Origin: Parendozoicomonas haliclonae
Lineage (GTDB): Bacteria > Pseudomonadota > Gammaproteobacteria > Pseudomonadales > Endozoicomonadaceae
Direction: 5' to 3'
DNA length: 36,806 bases
NCBI RefSeq assembly: GCF_900174585.1
Contig: NZ_FWPT01000018.1
Coordinates: 1 to 36,806, forward strand
Made by a program: the position numbers and the translations under genes. The notes under the pieces are model-generated. The model had not been told where the DNA came from. It saw only the letters and a program-made list of their open reading frames with translations, and did no database searches. This document shows positions 8,580 through 17,021 of the stretch, piece after piece. Numbering within the stretch: the first letter of the stretch is position 1; each line of letters begins with the position of its first letter.

Positions 8580-9644
8580 ATGCAGCTGGAACTATCCCTC
8601 TATTTTTCAGCCATCGCATTCAGTGCGGCTCTGGTGATCCTGAATTTGATTCTGGTTCTTACGGGCGGCTATCGGCAGCGCTCCCGTCAGCTTTTTGCGG
8701 CATTGTTGTTCTGTGCGCTTGGGTATCTGGTTGAACCCATCTTTAAAGAACTGGGTAACTGGTTCTGGCATTGGGTGGCAGGGTTGTTGAGAAATGGTCT
8801 GCCCTGTGTGTTCTGGCTGCTGTGCAATTATGTATTTGATGATGATTTTGAACTGAGCCCTGCTGTCTGGACTGCTGCGGGCGTGGTGGCATTTACCAGC
8901 CCGATGATCACTCTGGTGGTGTATCAGTTCTCCCTGCCTCAACCCCAATGGTTGTTGAACCTTCAGAGCTGGCCAACGCAGGGCGTGGAAATTGTGATGA
9001 TTATCCATGCTCTGGTAACTGCTGCCAGAACAACCCAGGCTGATCTTGTTGAAACCCGTCGTATGTTACGAACCTCGGTTCTTGGTGTCGCAGGGCTGTA
9101 TATCGCTACCTTTGTTTTTGTTGAGCAATTTATTGGTTTGAACGATGAGATGATTATTGTGAACAGCCTGATCTTTGCGCTGTTTATTCTTATTCTCGAT
9201 GTTATCTGTCTGCGCTTCCGTGACGATGTGATTGGTGAGGCTCCGGTCTATGCCGAGATTCAGCCAGAGGTTGTGAGTGATGAGAAGGTGGTGGTGATTA
9301 ACACCGATACCGGGCTGATTAATCAGCTGCAAACGGCGATGGATGCCGAGAAGCTGTATCGTCAGGAAGGATTAACGATTGGGGATGTGGCCAACACTGT
9401 TGGCTTGCAGGAGTATCGTTTGCGTCAGCTCATTAACCAGCAGCTTGGTTACCGTAACTTTAATGATTACCTGAACACGTACCGGATTCAGGAAGCCTGC
9501 CAGAGGCTGGAAAAGGAAAATGCCCAGAAGGCACCGGTATTGAATATTGCTATGGATGTCGGCTTTCGGTCCCTGAGTGCCTTTAACCGGGCATTTAAGG
9601 ACCGAACCGGGAAGACTCCACGACAATATCGGGAAAGTGCCTGA
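8580..9644 (+). CDS. Membrane-bound AraC-family transcriptional regulator
   Basis: A 354-residue protein. The first about 210 residues are hydrophobic, with six or seven predicted membrane helices (ALVILNLILVL, LFAALLFCALGYLV, TFVFVEQFIGL and others). Residues about 245-354 are a C-terminal AraC/XylS DNA-binding domain with two helix-turn-helices: the second part, LNIAMDVGFRSLSAFNRAFK followed by TPRQYR, is the family signature. Such proteins regulate from the membrane, and the N-terminal segment is a plausible sensor. The ribosome-binding site is weak (only AAG before the ATG). Its TGA directly abuts the stop codon of the convergent gene at 9645. Targets are unknown; the acylase or the HD gene are nearby candidates. 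Confidence 0.9.
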   Translation: MQLELSLYFSAIAFSAALVILNLILVLTGGYRQRSRQLFAALLFCALGYLVEPIFKELGNWFWHWVAGLLRNGLPCVFWLLCNYVFDDDFELSPAVWTAAGVVAFTSPMITLVVYQFSLPQPQWLLNLQSWPTQGVEIVMIIHALVTAARTTQADLVETRRMLRTSVLGVAGLYIATFVFVEQFIGLNDEMIIVNSLIFALFILILDVICLRFRDDVIGEAPVYAEIQPEVVSDEKVVVINTDTGLINQLQTAMDAEKLYRQEGLTIGDVANTVGLQEYRLRQLINQQLGYRNFNDYLNTYRIQEACQRLEKENAQKAPVLNIAMDVGFRSLSAFNRAFKDRTGKTPRQYRESA

Positions 9645-10025
9645 TTACTGTCTCTCACGGTTATACAGCTCTTTAATTGTACGCCGACGTGTTTCCAGGC
9701 GGGTAATTTGCTGCTCATCAAGAATCTCGGCCAGCTCCAGAGTCATCTTATCAAGCCCGGCTTTAACCTCGTTGTGAGATTGCAGGAATAACTGCTCATT
9801 ATTTTTACCGTACTGGCTAAGGATCTCCCGAACTTTTTCGGCTTGTTCTGCGTTTGGCTGAATCAATTTCTCCATTTGAACAACAAAGCCCTGCTGGGTT
9901 GTAAAGGCCCGAATATTTGCAACCTTGCTGCGGACAAGCCATCCGGTTAACAAGGCACCGAGAAGGCAGCCAATCAGCAGAGTCAGGATTAAAATCAGCA
10001 AAGGTTTACGCTGGTAGATCGACAT
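9645..10025 (-). CDS. Membrane-anchored CnrX/Spy-like periplasmic sensor protein
   Basis: A 126-residue protein with an N-terminal transmembrane anchor (residues about 8-30, LLILILTLLIGCLLGALL) and a highly helical, charged periplasmic part containing the LxPNAEQAEKVREIL and ILDEQQITRLE segments. This is the layout of the metal-resistance/Spy-CpxP superfamily (PF13801-like), whose members such as CnrX sense periplasmic metal and work with an ECF sigma and membrane anti-sigma. It follows the anti-sigma candidate by 10 bases and closes the sigma operon. No clear Cys or His metal site is seen, so the signal may be envelope stress instead. Confidence 0.75.
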   Translation of the reverse strand: MSIYQRKPLLILILTLLIGCLLGALLTGWLVRSKVANIRAFTTQQGFVVQMEKLIQPNAEQAEKVREILSQYGKNNEQLFLQSHNEVKAGLDKMTLELAEILDEQQITRLETRRRTIKELYNRERQ

Positions 10026-10035
10026 AGTTAATCCC

Positions 10036-10341
10036 TTAGATGACGAGCAGTAAATCCGCTGTAAGTTCGTGGAGCCCGAGCAGAGTTTCTACAACACCAC
10101 CATACAGCCAGACTGATGGTGAGTAAGAGGTGACGTTTATACAGATCATAAGCAGAGCCATTGCCGCGCAAGGCAGGCTGACTTTATAAAAGGCCTGCTG
10201 CAGTTCACGGTTGAATCGGTGCAGGGCCGCCTCATCCTGTGAAAGCCTATTCATAACCCGGTCAGAGAAGCCTTTACGAAAGCGGTCTTTTTTATGCTGG
10301 CTCAGCAGTTGATCCAGCATCTGATCGTGTTGATTATCCAC
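10036..10341 (-). CDS. Small membrane protein, candidate anti-sigma factor
   Basis: A 101-residue protein with a charged cytosolic N-terminus (residues 1-50, MDNQHDQMLDQLLSQHKKDR) and one clear membrane helix around residues 55-75, plus a hydrophobic C-terminus. It starts with GTG and overlaps the sigma factor stop by one base (TAGTG), indicating translational coupling. Position and layout match CnrY-type or RseA-like anti-sigma factors, which hold the sigma at the membrane. The sequence itself has no signature that I recognise, so the role comes from context. Confidence 0.7.
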   Translation of the reverse strand: MDNQHDQMLDQLLSQHKKDRFRKGFSDRVMNRLSQDEAALHRFNRELQQAFYKVSLPCAAMALLMICINVTSYSPSVWLYGGVVETLLGLHELTADLLLVI

Positions 10342-10907
10342 TAGATTCTCTCCTTTAGCTGTTCCAGCAATTTACTTTTGCCACGGGTGAGTCGGGAAAG
10401 CACAGTTCCAACGGGAAGCTGCAAAATCTCGGCTGTTTCTTCAGTGCTGTAACCTTGTATCAGCCGAAGAGTAACGACAGCCCTGAACTCGGGCTTGAGC
10501 TGCATCAGACTGGTTTGAATGGCTTCTCTTTGTTCCCACTGCCGGTTATTGCATGAAGGGTTGGGAATGCTTTCGAGAACCTCTGTGCCATTATCGAGAA
10601 ACCAAAGCCAGCGTCTTTTTTTACGACGCAGATAATCAAGAGACAGGTTGATGGCTATACGACAAATCCAGGTCTTTAAGCTGGCTTCACCTTTGAATGT
10701 ATGCAGTGACTGGTAGAGACGAATCATAGTCTCCTGGCCAATATCCTCTGCCTCGGGAATGTTTCCTACCATTGAGAAGACTGTGGCAGCGACAGAGTCC
10801 TCATATCGTTCCACAATTATGCGGAAAGCCTGTTGATTACCCGCCAGTGTCGCTCGAATCAGTTCTGTATCAGAACAGTCTGCAGGCACTATTTCGGCTG
10901 TATCCAT
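10341..10907 (-). CDS. ECF (RpoE-like) RNA polymerase sigma factor
   Basis: A 188-residue protein. The ATG at 10907 follows TAGGG; longer in-frame starts back to 10994 would overlap the preceding hydroxylase gene and lack this. Region 2 is seen as GNQQAFRIIVERYEDSV through AEDIGQETMIRLYQSL and LKTWICRIAINLSLDYLRRKKR, and region 4 as LKPEFRAVVTLRLIQGYSTEETAEILQLPVGTVLSRLTRGKSKL. There is no region 1.1 or 3, the ECF layout. It lies in one leftward operon with an anti-sigma candidate and two Spy/CnrX-like proteins, and the operon has an ECF-type promoter, so autoregulation is likely. Confidence 0.93.
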   Translation of the reverse strand: MDTAEIVPADCSDTELIRATLAGNQQAFRIIVERYEDSVAATVFSMVGNIPEAEDIGQETMIRLYQSLHTFKGEASLKTWICRIAINLSLDYLRRKKRRWLWFLDNGTEVLESIPNPSCNNRQWEQREAIQTSLMQLKPEFRAVVTLRLIQGYSTEETAEILQLPVGTVLSRLTRGKSKLLEQLKERI

Positions 10908-10926
10908 AGCCCTACTATTCGCCTTA

Positions 10927-11775
10927 TTACTGTGACTGTTTGCGCTTTTTCGGAGACCAGCCCGGCGGACCAAACATATAGCCAAGTCCATCACGAATGC
11001 GCCGTGTGCTCAGCATGTCTCTGATGATATTCCCCCACTCATGCAGTGCAATAGTGATAGGGTTGTTGCTGTGTACTGGCGTGGTGAGACCGTAAATCAC
11101 TGCCTCATCTTCTTCGACAAACGTGCCGAACAGTCGATCATAGATAATCAGAACACCACCATAATTCTTATTGATGTATTTGGGGTTTGAACCATGATGA
11201 GCCCGATGATGTGAGGGCGTGTTAAGAACCCACTCCAGCGGACCAAGCTTGGGAACCAGCTCGGTATGCAGCCAGATCTGGTAGAACAGGTTCATGGCCA
11301 GTAACAGAAAAACAGCCATGGGGTGAAAACCCAACAGCGCTAGCGGGGAGAAAAAGAGTACACTGCCCGATAGAAGACCGGTCCAGCCCAATCGGCCGGC
11401 AACCGTCAGATTCATGTGCTCAGGGCTGTGGTGTACGCAGTGGGTTGCCCACAACCAGCGTATCTCGTGGGCAAAGCGATGATGCCAGTAGTAGAAAAAC
11501 TCTATCGCTAAAAAGCACCCAAGGGCTTTCCATAGAGTGTTGATCTCAATGGTCCAGAAGCGAAACTCATAAACCCAGAACATAAACCCGGCTGCGACAC
11601 CGGCTGTTGCTAGATCGATCATGCGCTTAATCGTGGCGACGCCAAGGGAGGACAGGGCTTCAGCCCATGGATAAGACTGCTTCTTAAGCACTACGAGCCA
11701 TATGGCTTCCAGACCGGCAAAGGCGGCCAGAAAAAGAAGAAAAGCAAAGCCGCCATTTGTCGTTGTTATTTCCAT
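10927..11775 (-). CDS. Fatty acid hydroxylase / sterol desaturase family di-iron membrane enzyme
   Basis: A 282-residue membrane protein with four hydrophobic stretches and the three histidine clusters of PF04116: HHRFAHE near residue 97, THCVHHSPEHMN near 112 and SHHRAHHGSNPKY near 188, followed by the usual YDRLFGTF. Family members are O2-dependent di-iron oxygenases hydroxylating or desaturating lipids, sterols or carotenoids in the inner membrane. It is the second gene of the sigma operon, 13 bases after the Spy-like gene and 19 bases before the sigma gene, implying that lipid modification is part of the sigma response. The lipid substrate is unknown. Confidence 0.9.
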   Translation of the reverse strand: MEITTTNGGFAFLLFLAAFAGLEAIWLVVLKKQSYPWAEALSSLGVATIKRMIDLATAGVAAGFMFWVYEFRFWTIEINTLWKALGCFLAIEFFYYWHHRFAHEIRWLWATHCVHHSPEHMNLTVAGRLGWTGLLSGSVLFFSPLALLGFHPMAVFLLLAMNLFYQIWLHTELVPKLGPLEWVLNTPSHHRAHHGSNPKYINKNYGGVLIIYDRLFGTFVEEDEAVIYGLTTPVHSNNPITIALHEWGNIIRDMLSTRRIRDGLGYMFGPPGWSPKKRKQSQ

Positions 11776-11788
11776 ACAGCCCTGCCCG

Positions 11789-12226
11789 TTAAATACGATT
11801 TTTCATGGCTTTTCTAAAGGCTTCTCTCTGTTCTTCCTGAATAGTTTCAAACTCCGCAAATTGTTCTTTATTCAGTATTTTTGCCATGTCCTGAGTATTT
11901 TCATCACGTACACGGCGGAGATCTTTGGCTAAATCTCGCTTATCACTGAAAGAGAGATTTTTGCGCACACCGGAGCCCAGGCCATATTTTTTCAGAATAT
12001 TCGTACGCTGCTGACGGCTCTCAGTCAGCAGCGGCTCGATTTGGCTTATCTGTTCTGGCGTCAGCTGGAGCCGGATTTTGAATTCTTCCAGCTGTTCGCT
12101 GACTGTGGGCAGTTCAGGCTTTCCGCTTTCAGAGGCCATGGCTGTGTTGGTAAAAATAAGGCTGAGCATCAAGATTGCTATCGCCATAGGCAGATAACGT
12201 GAAAATCTGGTCAGGGTAAAAGTCAT
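11789..12226 (-). CDS. Spy/CpxP-like periplasmic protein
   Basis: A 145-residue protein with a Sec signal ending near AMASESG (residue about 32) and a helical mature part. It contains the LTPEQISQIEPLL segment, which matches the LTxxQ motif of Spy and CpxP, and a second helical block ILNKEQFAEFETIQEEQREAF. Such proteins act as periplasmic chaperones or stress sensors. AGAGGA precedes the ATG. It is the first gene of the sigma operon, directly behind the ECF promoter at 12287-12315, so it should be the most strongly induced product. Confidence 0.82.
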   Translation of the reverse strand: MTFTLTRFSRYLPMAIAILMLSLIFTNTAMASESGKPELPTVSEQLEEFKIRLQLTPEQISQIEPLLTESRQQRTNILKKYGLGSGVRKNLSFSDKRDLAKDLRRVRDENTQDMAKILNKEQFAEFETIQEEQREAFRKAMKNRI

Positions 12227-12286
12227 TGTATTCCTCTCTTAAAAATCGGTAAGACGACAGGATAGATTGAAGAATCCCTCTCTACA

Positions 12287-12315
12287 TTAGACGTCGGTGA
12301 GAACATCTTTATTCC
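12287..12315 (-). promoter_or_regulatory. ECF-type promoter for the sigma operon
   Basis: Read leftward: GGAATAAA (12315-12308) as the -35 element and CGTCTAA (12293-12287) as the -10, with 16 bases between GGAATA and CGTCTAA. This is the classic ECF sigma promoter form and spacing, and predicts a leader of about 50 bases before the ATG at 12226. The first candidate user is the sigma factor encoded in the same operon. Confidence 0.7.
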
Positions 12316-12397
12316 CTCGCCCTGTAAAATTATAGAAATGCAGTCGTTCTCCATGATGATCGAAAAATATCTATAAAAACAAATTGTTAGCGTGACT

Positions 12398-12436
12398 GAC
12401 TGATTTTGAAAACTCTGACTGATTTCAAAATCAGTC
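12398..12436. promoter_or_regulatory. Perfect 14-bp inverted repeat between divergent operons
   Basis: GACTGATTTTGAAA (12398-12411) and TTTCAAAATCAGTC (12423-12436) are exact inverted copies separated by 11 bases. The element lies in the 304-base gap (12227-12530) that separates the leftward sigma operon from the rightward beta-helix/cytochrome cluster. It has no T-run, so an operator or structured leader is more likely than a terminator. Apart from this element, the ECF promoter and the ribosome-binding sites, I see nothing else in the gap. Confidence 0.6.
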
Positions 12437-12530
12437 GTATTTAGTCGGGATTCGATAAGAATAAAGTGTCCGGACTCCGTAGTTTATGTAGCAGAAAAAT
12501 CATAATAACAAGCCTACTCAGGAGCCGACC

Positions 12531-13781
12531 GTGTCGTTGAGATCCTATTCACCTTATCTCTCTGCAATTGTTCTTTGCTCTGTTTTAACGGGTTGTGATC
12601 AGTCACCTGACAGTCAGACTCAAGCTCCATCCGAAAATTTTGGTAAGCAGCTTCAGGCACAACTGATCGATGCGAAAGCGGGTGACGTTATTGAAATCCC
12701 TGCCGGTACTTACGAACTAGATCGCAGCCTGACCCTGAATGTTGATGGCGTAACTATTCGTGGTGCGGGTATCGATAAGACAATCCTGAACTTCAAAAAT
12801 CAGCTGGCCGGTGCTGAGGGCGTGATGGTGACGGCCAGTGATTTCACCATTGAAGATCTGGCAATAGAGGATACCAAGGGTGATGCCCTCAAGATCAGTG
12901 ATGGGAAAAACATCATTATCCGTCGTGTACGTGCGGAATGGACCGGTGGCCCGAGTACCGATAATGGTGCTTACGGGTTTTATCCGGTACTGACTGAGAA
13001 CACGCTGATTGAAGACTCTGTCGTGAAAGGTGCTTCGGATGCAGGGATCTATGTTGGCCAGTCCCGCAACATCATTGTTCGCCGAAATCTGGCGGAGTAC
13101 AACGTTGCCGGTTATGAAATTGAAAATTCCATTGGTGCTGATGTGTACGAGAACGTCGCAACCAATAATACTGGCGGCATCCTGATTTTTAACATGCCAA
13201 GCCTGACTCAGCCCGGTCATACCGTACGCATCTATAACAACAAGGTTTACGAGAACAATACCGAGAATTTCGCCCCCAAGGGCGGGCCTGTTGCCAGTGT
13301 CCCTGCTGGCTCAGGCATTTTAATTAACTCCAACGACAAGGTTGAGATTTTTGATAATGAACTGAGGGATAACGACACCGCCCACATTATTATCAGCAGC
13401 CTGTTTACCGCTAATTATGCGGAAGAGTACGCCCACTCGGAAAACTTTGATCCCTACCCGGAAGGCATTCAGGTTCTCGACAACACCTACATTGGTGGCG
13501 GTGAATCCCCAGGCCGTTTGGAACTAAAAGCGCTGAAATTCAGCATGTTTGGTCTCAATGGCAGCCTGCCGGATGTGCTTTGGGATGGAATCGTTGATGC
13601 CAACAAGTTTGTTGATGGTCAGCTGCCTGAAGAGCTCGGTGTGTGCATTGGTGACGAGAAAGCCTCTTTCATCAATGTTGATGCCGGCAATAATTACTCA
13701 GCTCCTACAACAGACAAAGCCGGTGTCAGCTGTCAGTTGCCACGCCTTGCGGCCATTAACCTGAATGGTCTTGGGGAGTAA
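12531..13781 (+). CDS. Parallel beta-helix lipoprotein (TIGR03805-like)
   Basis: A 416-residue protein starting with GTG behind GGAG (GGAGCCGACC-GTG). The N-terminus is a lipoprotein signal with lipobox VLTGC. The mature protein shows repeated beta-helix rungs rich in N, D, G and I/V: VTIRGAGIDKTILNF, FTIEDLAIEDTKGDALKI, NIIIRRVRAEW, TLIEDSVVKGASDAGIYVG, NIIVRRNLAEYNVAGYEIEN and so on. The fold is that of pectate-lyase-like and carbohydrate-binding beta-helices. It matches the family known as TIGR03805, noted for occurring as a two-gene pair with TIGR03806; here the partner starts 5 bases downstream. It could bind or cleave a polysaccharide, but no catalytic residues can be assigned. Confidence 0.85.
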   Translation: MSLRSYSPYLSAIVLCSVLTGCDQSPDSQTQAPSENFGKQLQAQLIDAKAGDVIEIPAGTYELDRSLTLNVDGVTIRGAGIDKTILNFKNQLAGAEGVMVTASDFTIEDLAIEDTKGDALKISDGKNIIIRRVRAEWTGGPSTDNGAYGFYPVLTENTLIEDSVVKGASDAGIYVGQSRNIIVRRNLAEYNVAGYEIENSIGADVYENVATNNTGGILIFNMPSLTQPGHTVRIYNNKVYENNTENFAPKGGPVASVPAGSGILINSNDKVEIFDNELRDNDTAHIIISSLFTANYAEEYAHSENFDPYPEGIQVLDNTYIGGGESPGRLELKALKFSMFGLNGSLPDVLWDGIVDANKFVDGQLPEELGVCIGDEKASFINVDAGNNYSAPTTDKAGVSCQLPRLAAINLNGLGE

Positions 13782-13786
13782 CTCGC

Positions 13787-14956
13787 ATGTTAAGAAGTCT
13801 GCGAGCAGCACTCTGGTCAGCCGTTTTGGCCGGAGCCGCATTTGTGTTATCGGGCTGCAGCCCTTCTGAGCCGCTGTTAAAAACCAGTGGCTCGGACTAT
13901 CCACAGACTCTCAGTGAATGGAATGTTCTGTTAATGGATAGTGGCCAGCTGCGGCTGAATGACAATGTTCTTCCGTATGATCTGAACACTCCACTGTTCA
14001 CTGACTATGCCAGCAAGCTGCGTACGGTCTGGATGCCGGATGGAGCCGTCGCAACTCCGGCTGCCGATGGGGAGCGGATTGATTATCCGGTCGGCACTAT
14101 TCTGACCAAAACCTTTTATTACCCCCGCACCGAAAACGGTGTTCAGGCCACTTCGGGTGAGGCTGTTCTCTACACCCCGGGAGAAGGTTTACCGATGGAT
14201 AAGGTGCGGCTGATGGAAACCAGAGTTCTTGTGCATCAGGAACAGGGCTGGGTGGCACTGCCTTATATCTGGAACGACGAACAGACCCACGCGGTGCTGG
14301 ATAAAGCTGGTGATGTGGAGCGGCTGAATCTGGTGAAAACCGGTGGCACGGAGGAGTTTGTTTATATCGTGCCGGATGCCAACCAGTGTGCAGGCTGTCA
14401 TGCCGATGGCAAAAGCCGCCGAGCGGTTCAGCCACTGGGGCCAAAGCTGCGACATCTTAACCGTGATCTGATCTACAAGGATGGTTCATTCAATCAGTTG
14501 GAATATTGGACTGAGCGTGGGCTGTTGTCGGGTATCGAACTGCAGACCGTTGCCCAAAATGCTCTGTGGCCTAACGCGCGCGAGGGGGAAACACTGGAGC
14601 ATCGGGCACGCAGTTATCTCGATGTGAACTGTGGTCATTGCCATAACGGTTCGGGCCCGGCCCGCAACAGTGGTCTGTGGTTGACCATTTCGACCCATTC
14701 CAACAAACGACTGGGTTTCTGTAAAACACCAATTGCCGCCGGTAAGGGAACCGGCAATCGATTGGTCTCAATTCAGCCCGGTAAGCCTCAGGAATCGATC
14801 CTGACTTATCGGCTGGAAACTACTGATCCGGGCGAGATGATGCCTGAGCTGGGGCGTTCTCTTAGCCATAGTGAGGGTGTAGCTCTGGTCAGTGAATGGA
14901 TTGCCTCTTTGCAAGGGGGGTGTGAGGAGCAATTAGCAGTAAGCGTTGATGGATAA
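13787..14956 (+). CDS. c-type cytochrome lipoprotein with two heme motifs (TIGR03806/SO2930-like)
   Basis: A 389-residue protein with a lipoprotein signal (lipobox VLSGC) and GGGGAG before the ATG. Two CxxCH heme-attachment motifs are visible: CAGCH at 201-205 and CGHCH at 282-286, the latter followed by NGSGPARNSGLW. A C-terminal MMPELG could supply an axial Met. The N-terminal 180 residues, with the NDNVLPYDLNTPLFTDYASK block, are the non-heme part typical of the TIGR03806 family, the regular partner of the upstream TIGR03805-type beta-helix. The heme groups imply an electron-transfer or oxidase role on the periplasmic side of a membrane. The donor or acceptor is unknown. Confidence 0.87.
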   Translation: MLRSLRAALWSAVLAGAAFVLSGCSPSEPLLKTSGSDYPQTLSEWNVLLMDSGQLRLNDNVLPYDLNTPLFTDYASKLRTVWMPDGAVATPAADGERIDYPVGTILTKTFYYPRTENGVQATSGEAVLYTPGEGLPMDKVRLMETRVLVHQEQGWVALPYIWNDEQTHAVLDKAGDVERLNLVKTGGTEEFVYIVPDANQCAGCHADGKSRRAVQPLGPKLRHLNRDLIYKDGSFNQLEYWTERGLLSGIELQTVAQNALWPNAREGETLEHRARSYLDVNCGHCHNGSGPARNSGLWLTISTHSNKRLGFCKTPIAAGKGTGNRLVSIQPGKPQESILTYRLETTDPGEMMPELGRSLSHSEGVALVSEWIASLQGGCEEQLAVSVDG

Positions 14957-14985
14957 AAATAAGAAAACAGCAGGGACAAATAATA

Positions 14986-16998
14986 ATGATAAAAAACTTG
15001 GGGCGAAATCTGGGGGCAGGCCTTCTGGCAGCTTCCTTTGCACACACTGCGGCCGCGACACAAAAATTTTCGCTGACCGATGAGATCGACGGCACACTGG
15101 ATACCAGCCTGAGCTGGGGAACCCTATGGCGGATGAATGATCCGAAGCTGAAAGGGGACGATCCAGAGAATGAAAACGACAGTCGTCGAGCTTTTGATAA
15201 GGGACTGGTCTCCAATGTTTTCCGTATCTCTTCAGAGCTGGAACTGAGCTACCGTGATTTTGGGGCTTATGTCCGTGGTACTGCGTTCTACGACTCTGTA
15301 TTGATGGATGGTGAGAACAAGTGGAGCAAATGGAACTCCAAGCAGATTGCAGCTGGCGAGCCAGATCAGACCGGCACCTACCCTTACGGGAAAACCTGGG
15401 CCGATGACGTAAAAGATCTGCAGGGCAAAGGCGTCGAGATTCAGGATGCTTTTGTTTATGGCTCCTGGTTCTTCGAGAACGATATGGTTCTCGATGCCCG
15501 GTTCGGCAAGCAGGTTATCAACTGGGGTGAAGGCCTGTTCTATGTGGACGGCATCAACACCACCAATGCCTTCAATGTTGCCTCAGGTAGCCTGCCTGGT
15601 TCCCAGATCAAAGACTTTCTGATTCCCCAGACAGCACTGAGCTTTGATCTTGGTATCACCAATAACCTGTCCATGGGCGCCTATTACCAGTTCGACTGGG
15701 AAGCCACGGTGCTGCCGGGGCGGGGCACCTTCTATAACGATACCGATATCTTTGTTGATGGCGCCGATTTTGGTTACAACAAGATCCCCGACGATTTGAT
15801 GGGGCTGGAAGCCGGCTGGCAGGGTGCGACTGGCGGAGCTTTGGGCTCGCTGTACAGTCAGGCCGGTATTCGTGATCGTGGAGATTACTTCATCGTTGCC
15901 ACAACCGATGGCAAGGTGAATGCCAGTGACAGCGGCCAGTGGGGTGTGAACTTCAAGTATCTGGTGGAAGAGTGGAACGATACTGAGTTTGGTCTCTACT
16001 TCATTCGCTACAACTCTCACTTCCCTTATATCGAAGCGACGTTGAGCCCTGAGTCCGTTTTGGCTGCTCAGCAGCGTATCGGGGACTGGACCAATGATGG
16101 AACCACCGGTCCTGACAATGTCGATTTCATGTACAACTTCCTGCAAGGCGTTGCCCAGCAACAGCTGGTGGCCCAGGGTCTTCCGGTAACACCTGAAACC
16201 ATGGCGATGGTTCAGGCTGAAGTGGCGGGAACACTGGCCGGTGCTGGCGCGATCTCCAGTGGTGCCGATGCCCGTCGTATTTATCCGGAAGGTATCCGGA
16301 TGTACGGGCTGAGTTTCAGTACAGTGGTTGGTTCGACATCTGTTGCGGGTGAGCTGACTTATCGTCCGAATATGCCGATCTGGGTGGATGACCCGGACAA
16401 TATCCTGAACAGTATTTCCAACGGTATGGGCAGCATCCTTTCCGGCAATGACTGTGTGGCGGCTTCACAGGCTACCGGACAGCTGGCCTGTATAACCAAG
16501 GAGTGGCACAAGAACTATGAGCGCGTTGAGCTGTGGACAGGTTCTGTAAACTTCATCCATAGCTTTGGTCCGGTGCGTCAGATTGGCCTTGATCAGCTGG
16601 AAATGGTGGGCGAGATGGCCTTCGAGCAGATCAGTGGTATGAAAGACTACGATCGCTATGTATCCACCAAGTCTGATCCATGGACGGATAACGGTGCTGC
16701 CGGCTTCCCGGCTCATAAGGCATCAGATCGTCTGGATCGCTTTGCCTGGGGTTATACGCTCTCCGTTGGTGGCCAGATCCATAACGTGTTGCCGGGGCTG
16801 AACCTTTATCCCGGCGTGAGTTACAAGCGTAGTGTGAGTGGCAACTCCCATCTGACCGGCAGCTTCAAAAGCGGTGATGAAAGCGCATCTTTCTCGCTGG
16901 GAGCCGGTTACAAAGACTTTGGTATGGGGCTGACCTATAACCCTGACTTTGGCGGGAAAAAGGATTTCCTCTCTGTCACTGCCAGCTACTCATTCTGA
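14986..16998 (+). CDS. DUF1302 family outer-membrane beta-barrel
   Basis: A 670-residue protein with a Sec signal (cleavage near HTAAATQKF) and a mature part with alternating aromatic/polar strands, e.g. LSWGTLWRMNDP, FRISSELELSYRDFGAYVRG, LDARFGKQVINWGEGLFYVDGINTTNAF, and a C-terminal VTASYSF ending in Phe as in outer-membrane barrels. The GKQVINWGE...NAF region and large size are characteristic of DUF1302. DUF1302 genes are commonly adjacent to DUF1329 genes and are often found near steroid, terpenoid or hydrophobic-compound degradation genes. A channel or uptake role is inferred. It is 29 bases behind the cytochrome gene and 23 before the DUF1329 gene. Confidence 0.9.
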   Translation: MIKNLGRNLGAGLLAASFAHTAAATQKFSLTDEIDGTLDTSLSWGTLWRMNDPKLKGDDPENENDSRRAFDKGLVSNVFRISSELELSYRDFGAYVRGTAFYDSVLMDGENKWSKWNSKQIAAGEPDQTGTYPYGKTWADDVKDLQGKGVEIQDAFVYGSWFFENDMVLDARFGKQVINWGEGLFYVDGINTTNAFNVASGSLPGSQIKDFLIPQTALSFDLGITNNLSMGAYYQFDWEATVLPGRGTFYNDTDIFVDGADFGYNKIPDDLMGLEAGWQGATGGALGSLYSQAGIRDRGDYFIVATTDGKVNASDSGQWGVNFKYLVEEWNDTEFGLYFIRYNSHFPYIEATLSPESVLAAQQRIGDWTNDGTTGPDNVDFMYNFLQGVAQQQLVAQGLPVTPETMAMVQAEVAGTLAGAGAISSGADARRIYPEGIRMYGLSFSTVVGSTSVAGELTYRPNMPIWVDDPDNILNSISNGMGSILSGNDCVAASQATGQLACITKEWHKNYERVELWTGSVNFIHSFGPVRQIGLDQLEMVGEMAFEQISGMKDYDRYVSTKSDPWTDNGAAGFPAHKASDRLDRFAWGYTLSVGGQIHNVLPGLNLYPGVSYKRSVSGNSHLTGSFKSGDESASFSLGAGYKDFGMGLTYNPDFGGKKDFLSVTASYSF

Positions 16999-17021
16999 TT
17001 ACAGGGAACAGGAACATCACA

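Noticed and set aside
12442-12475. A second ECF-like promoter (GAATAAA ... CGTAGT) before the beta-helix gene
   Set aside because: The spacing is about two bases short and the -10 differs from CGTCTAA at several positions, so control of the cluster by the neighbouring sigma cannot be claimed.
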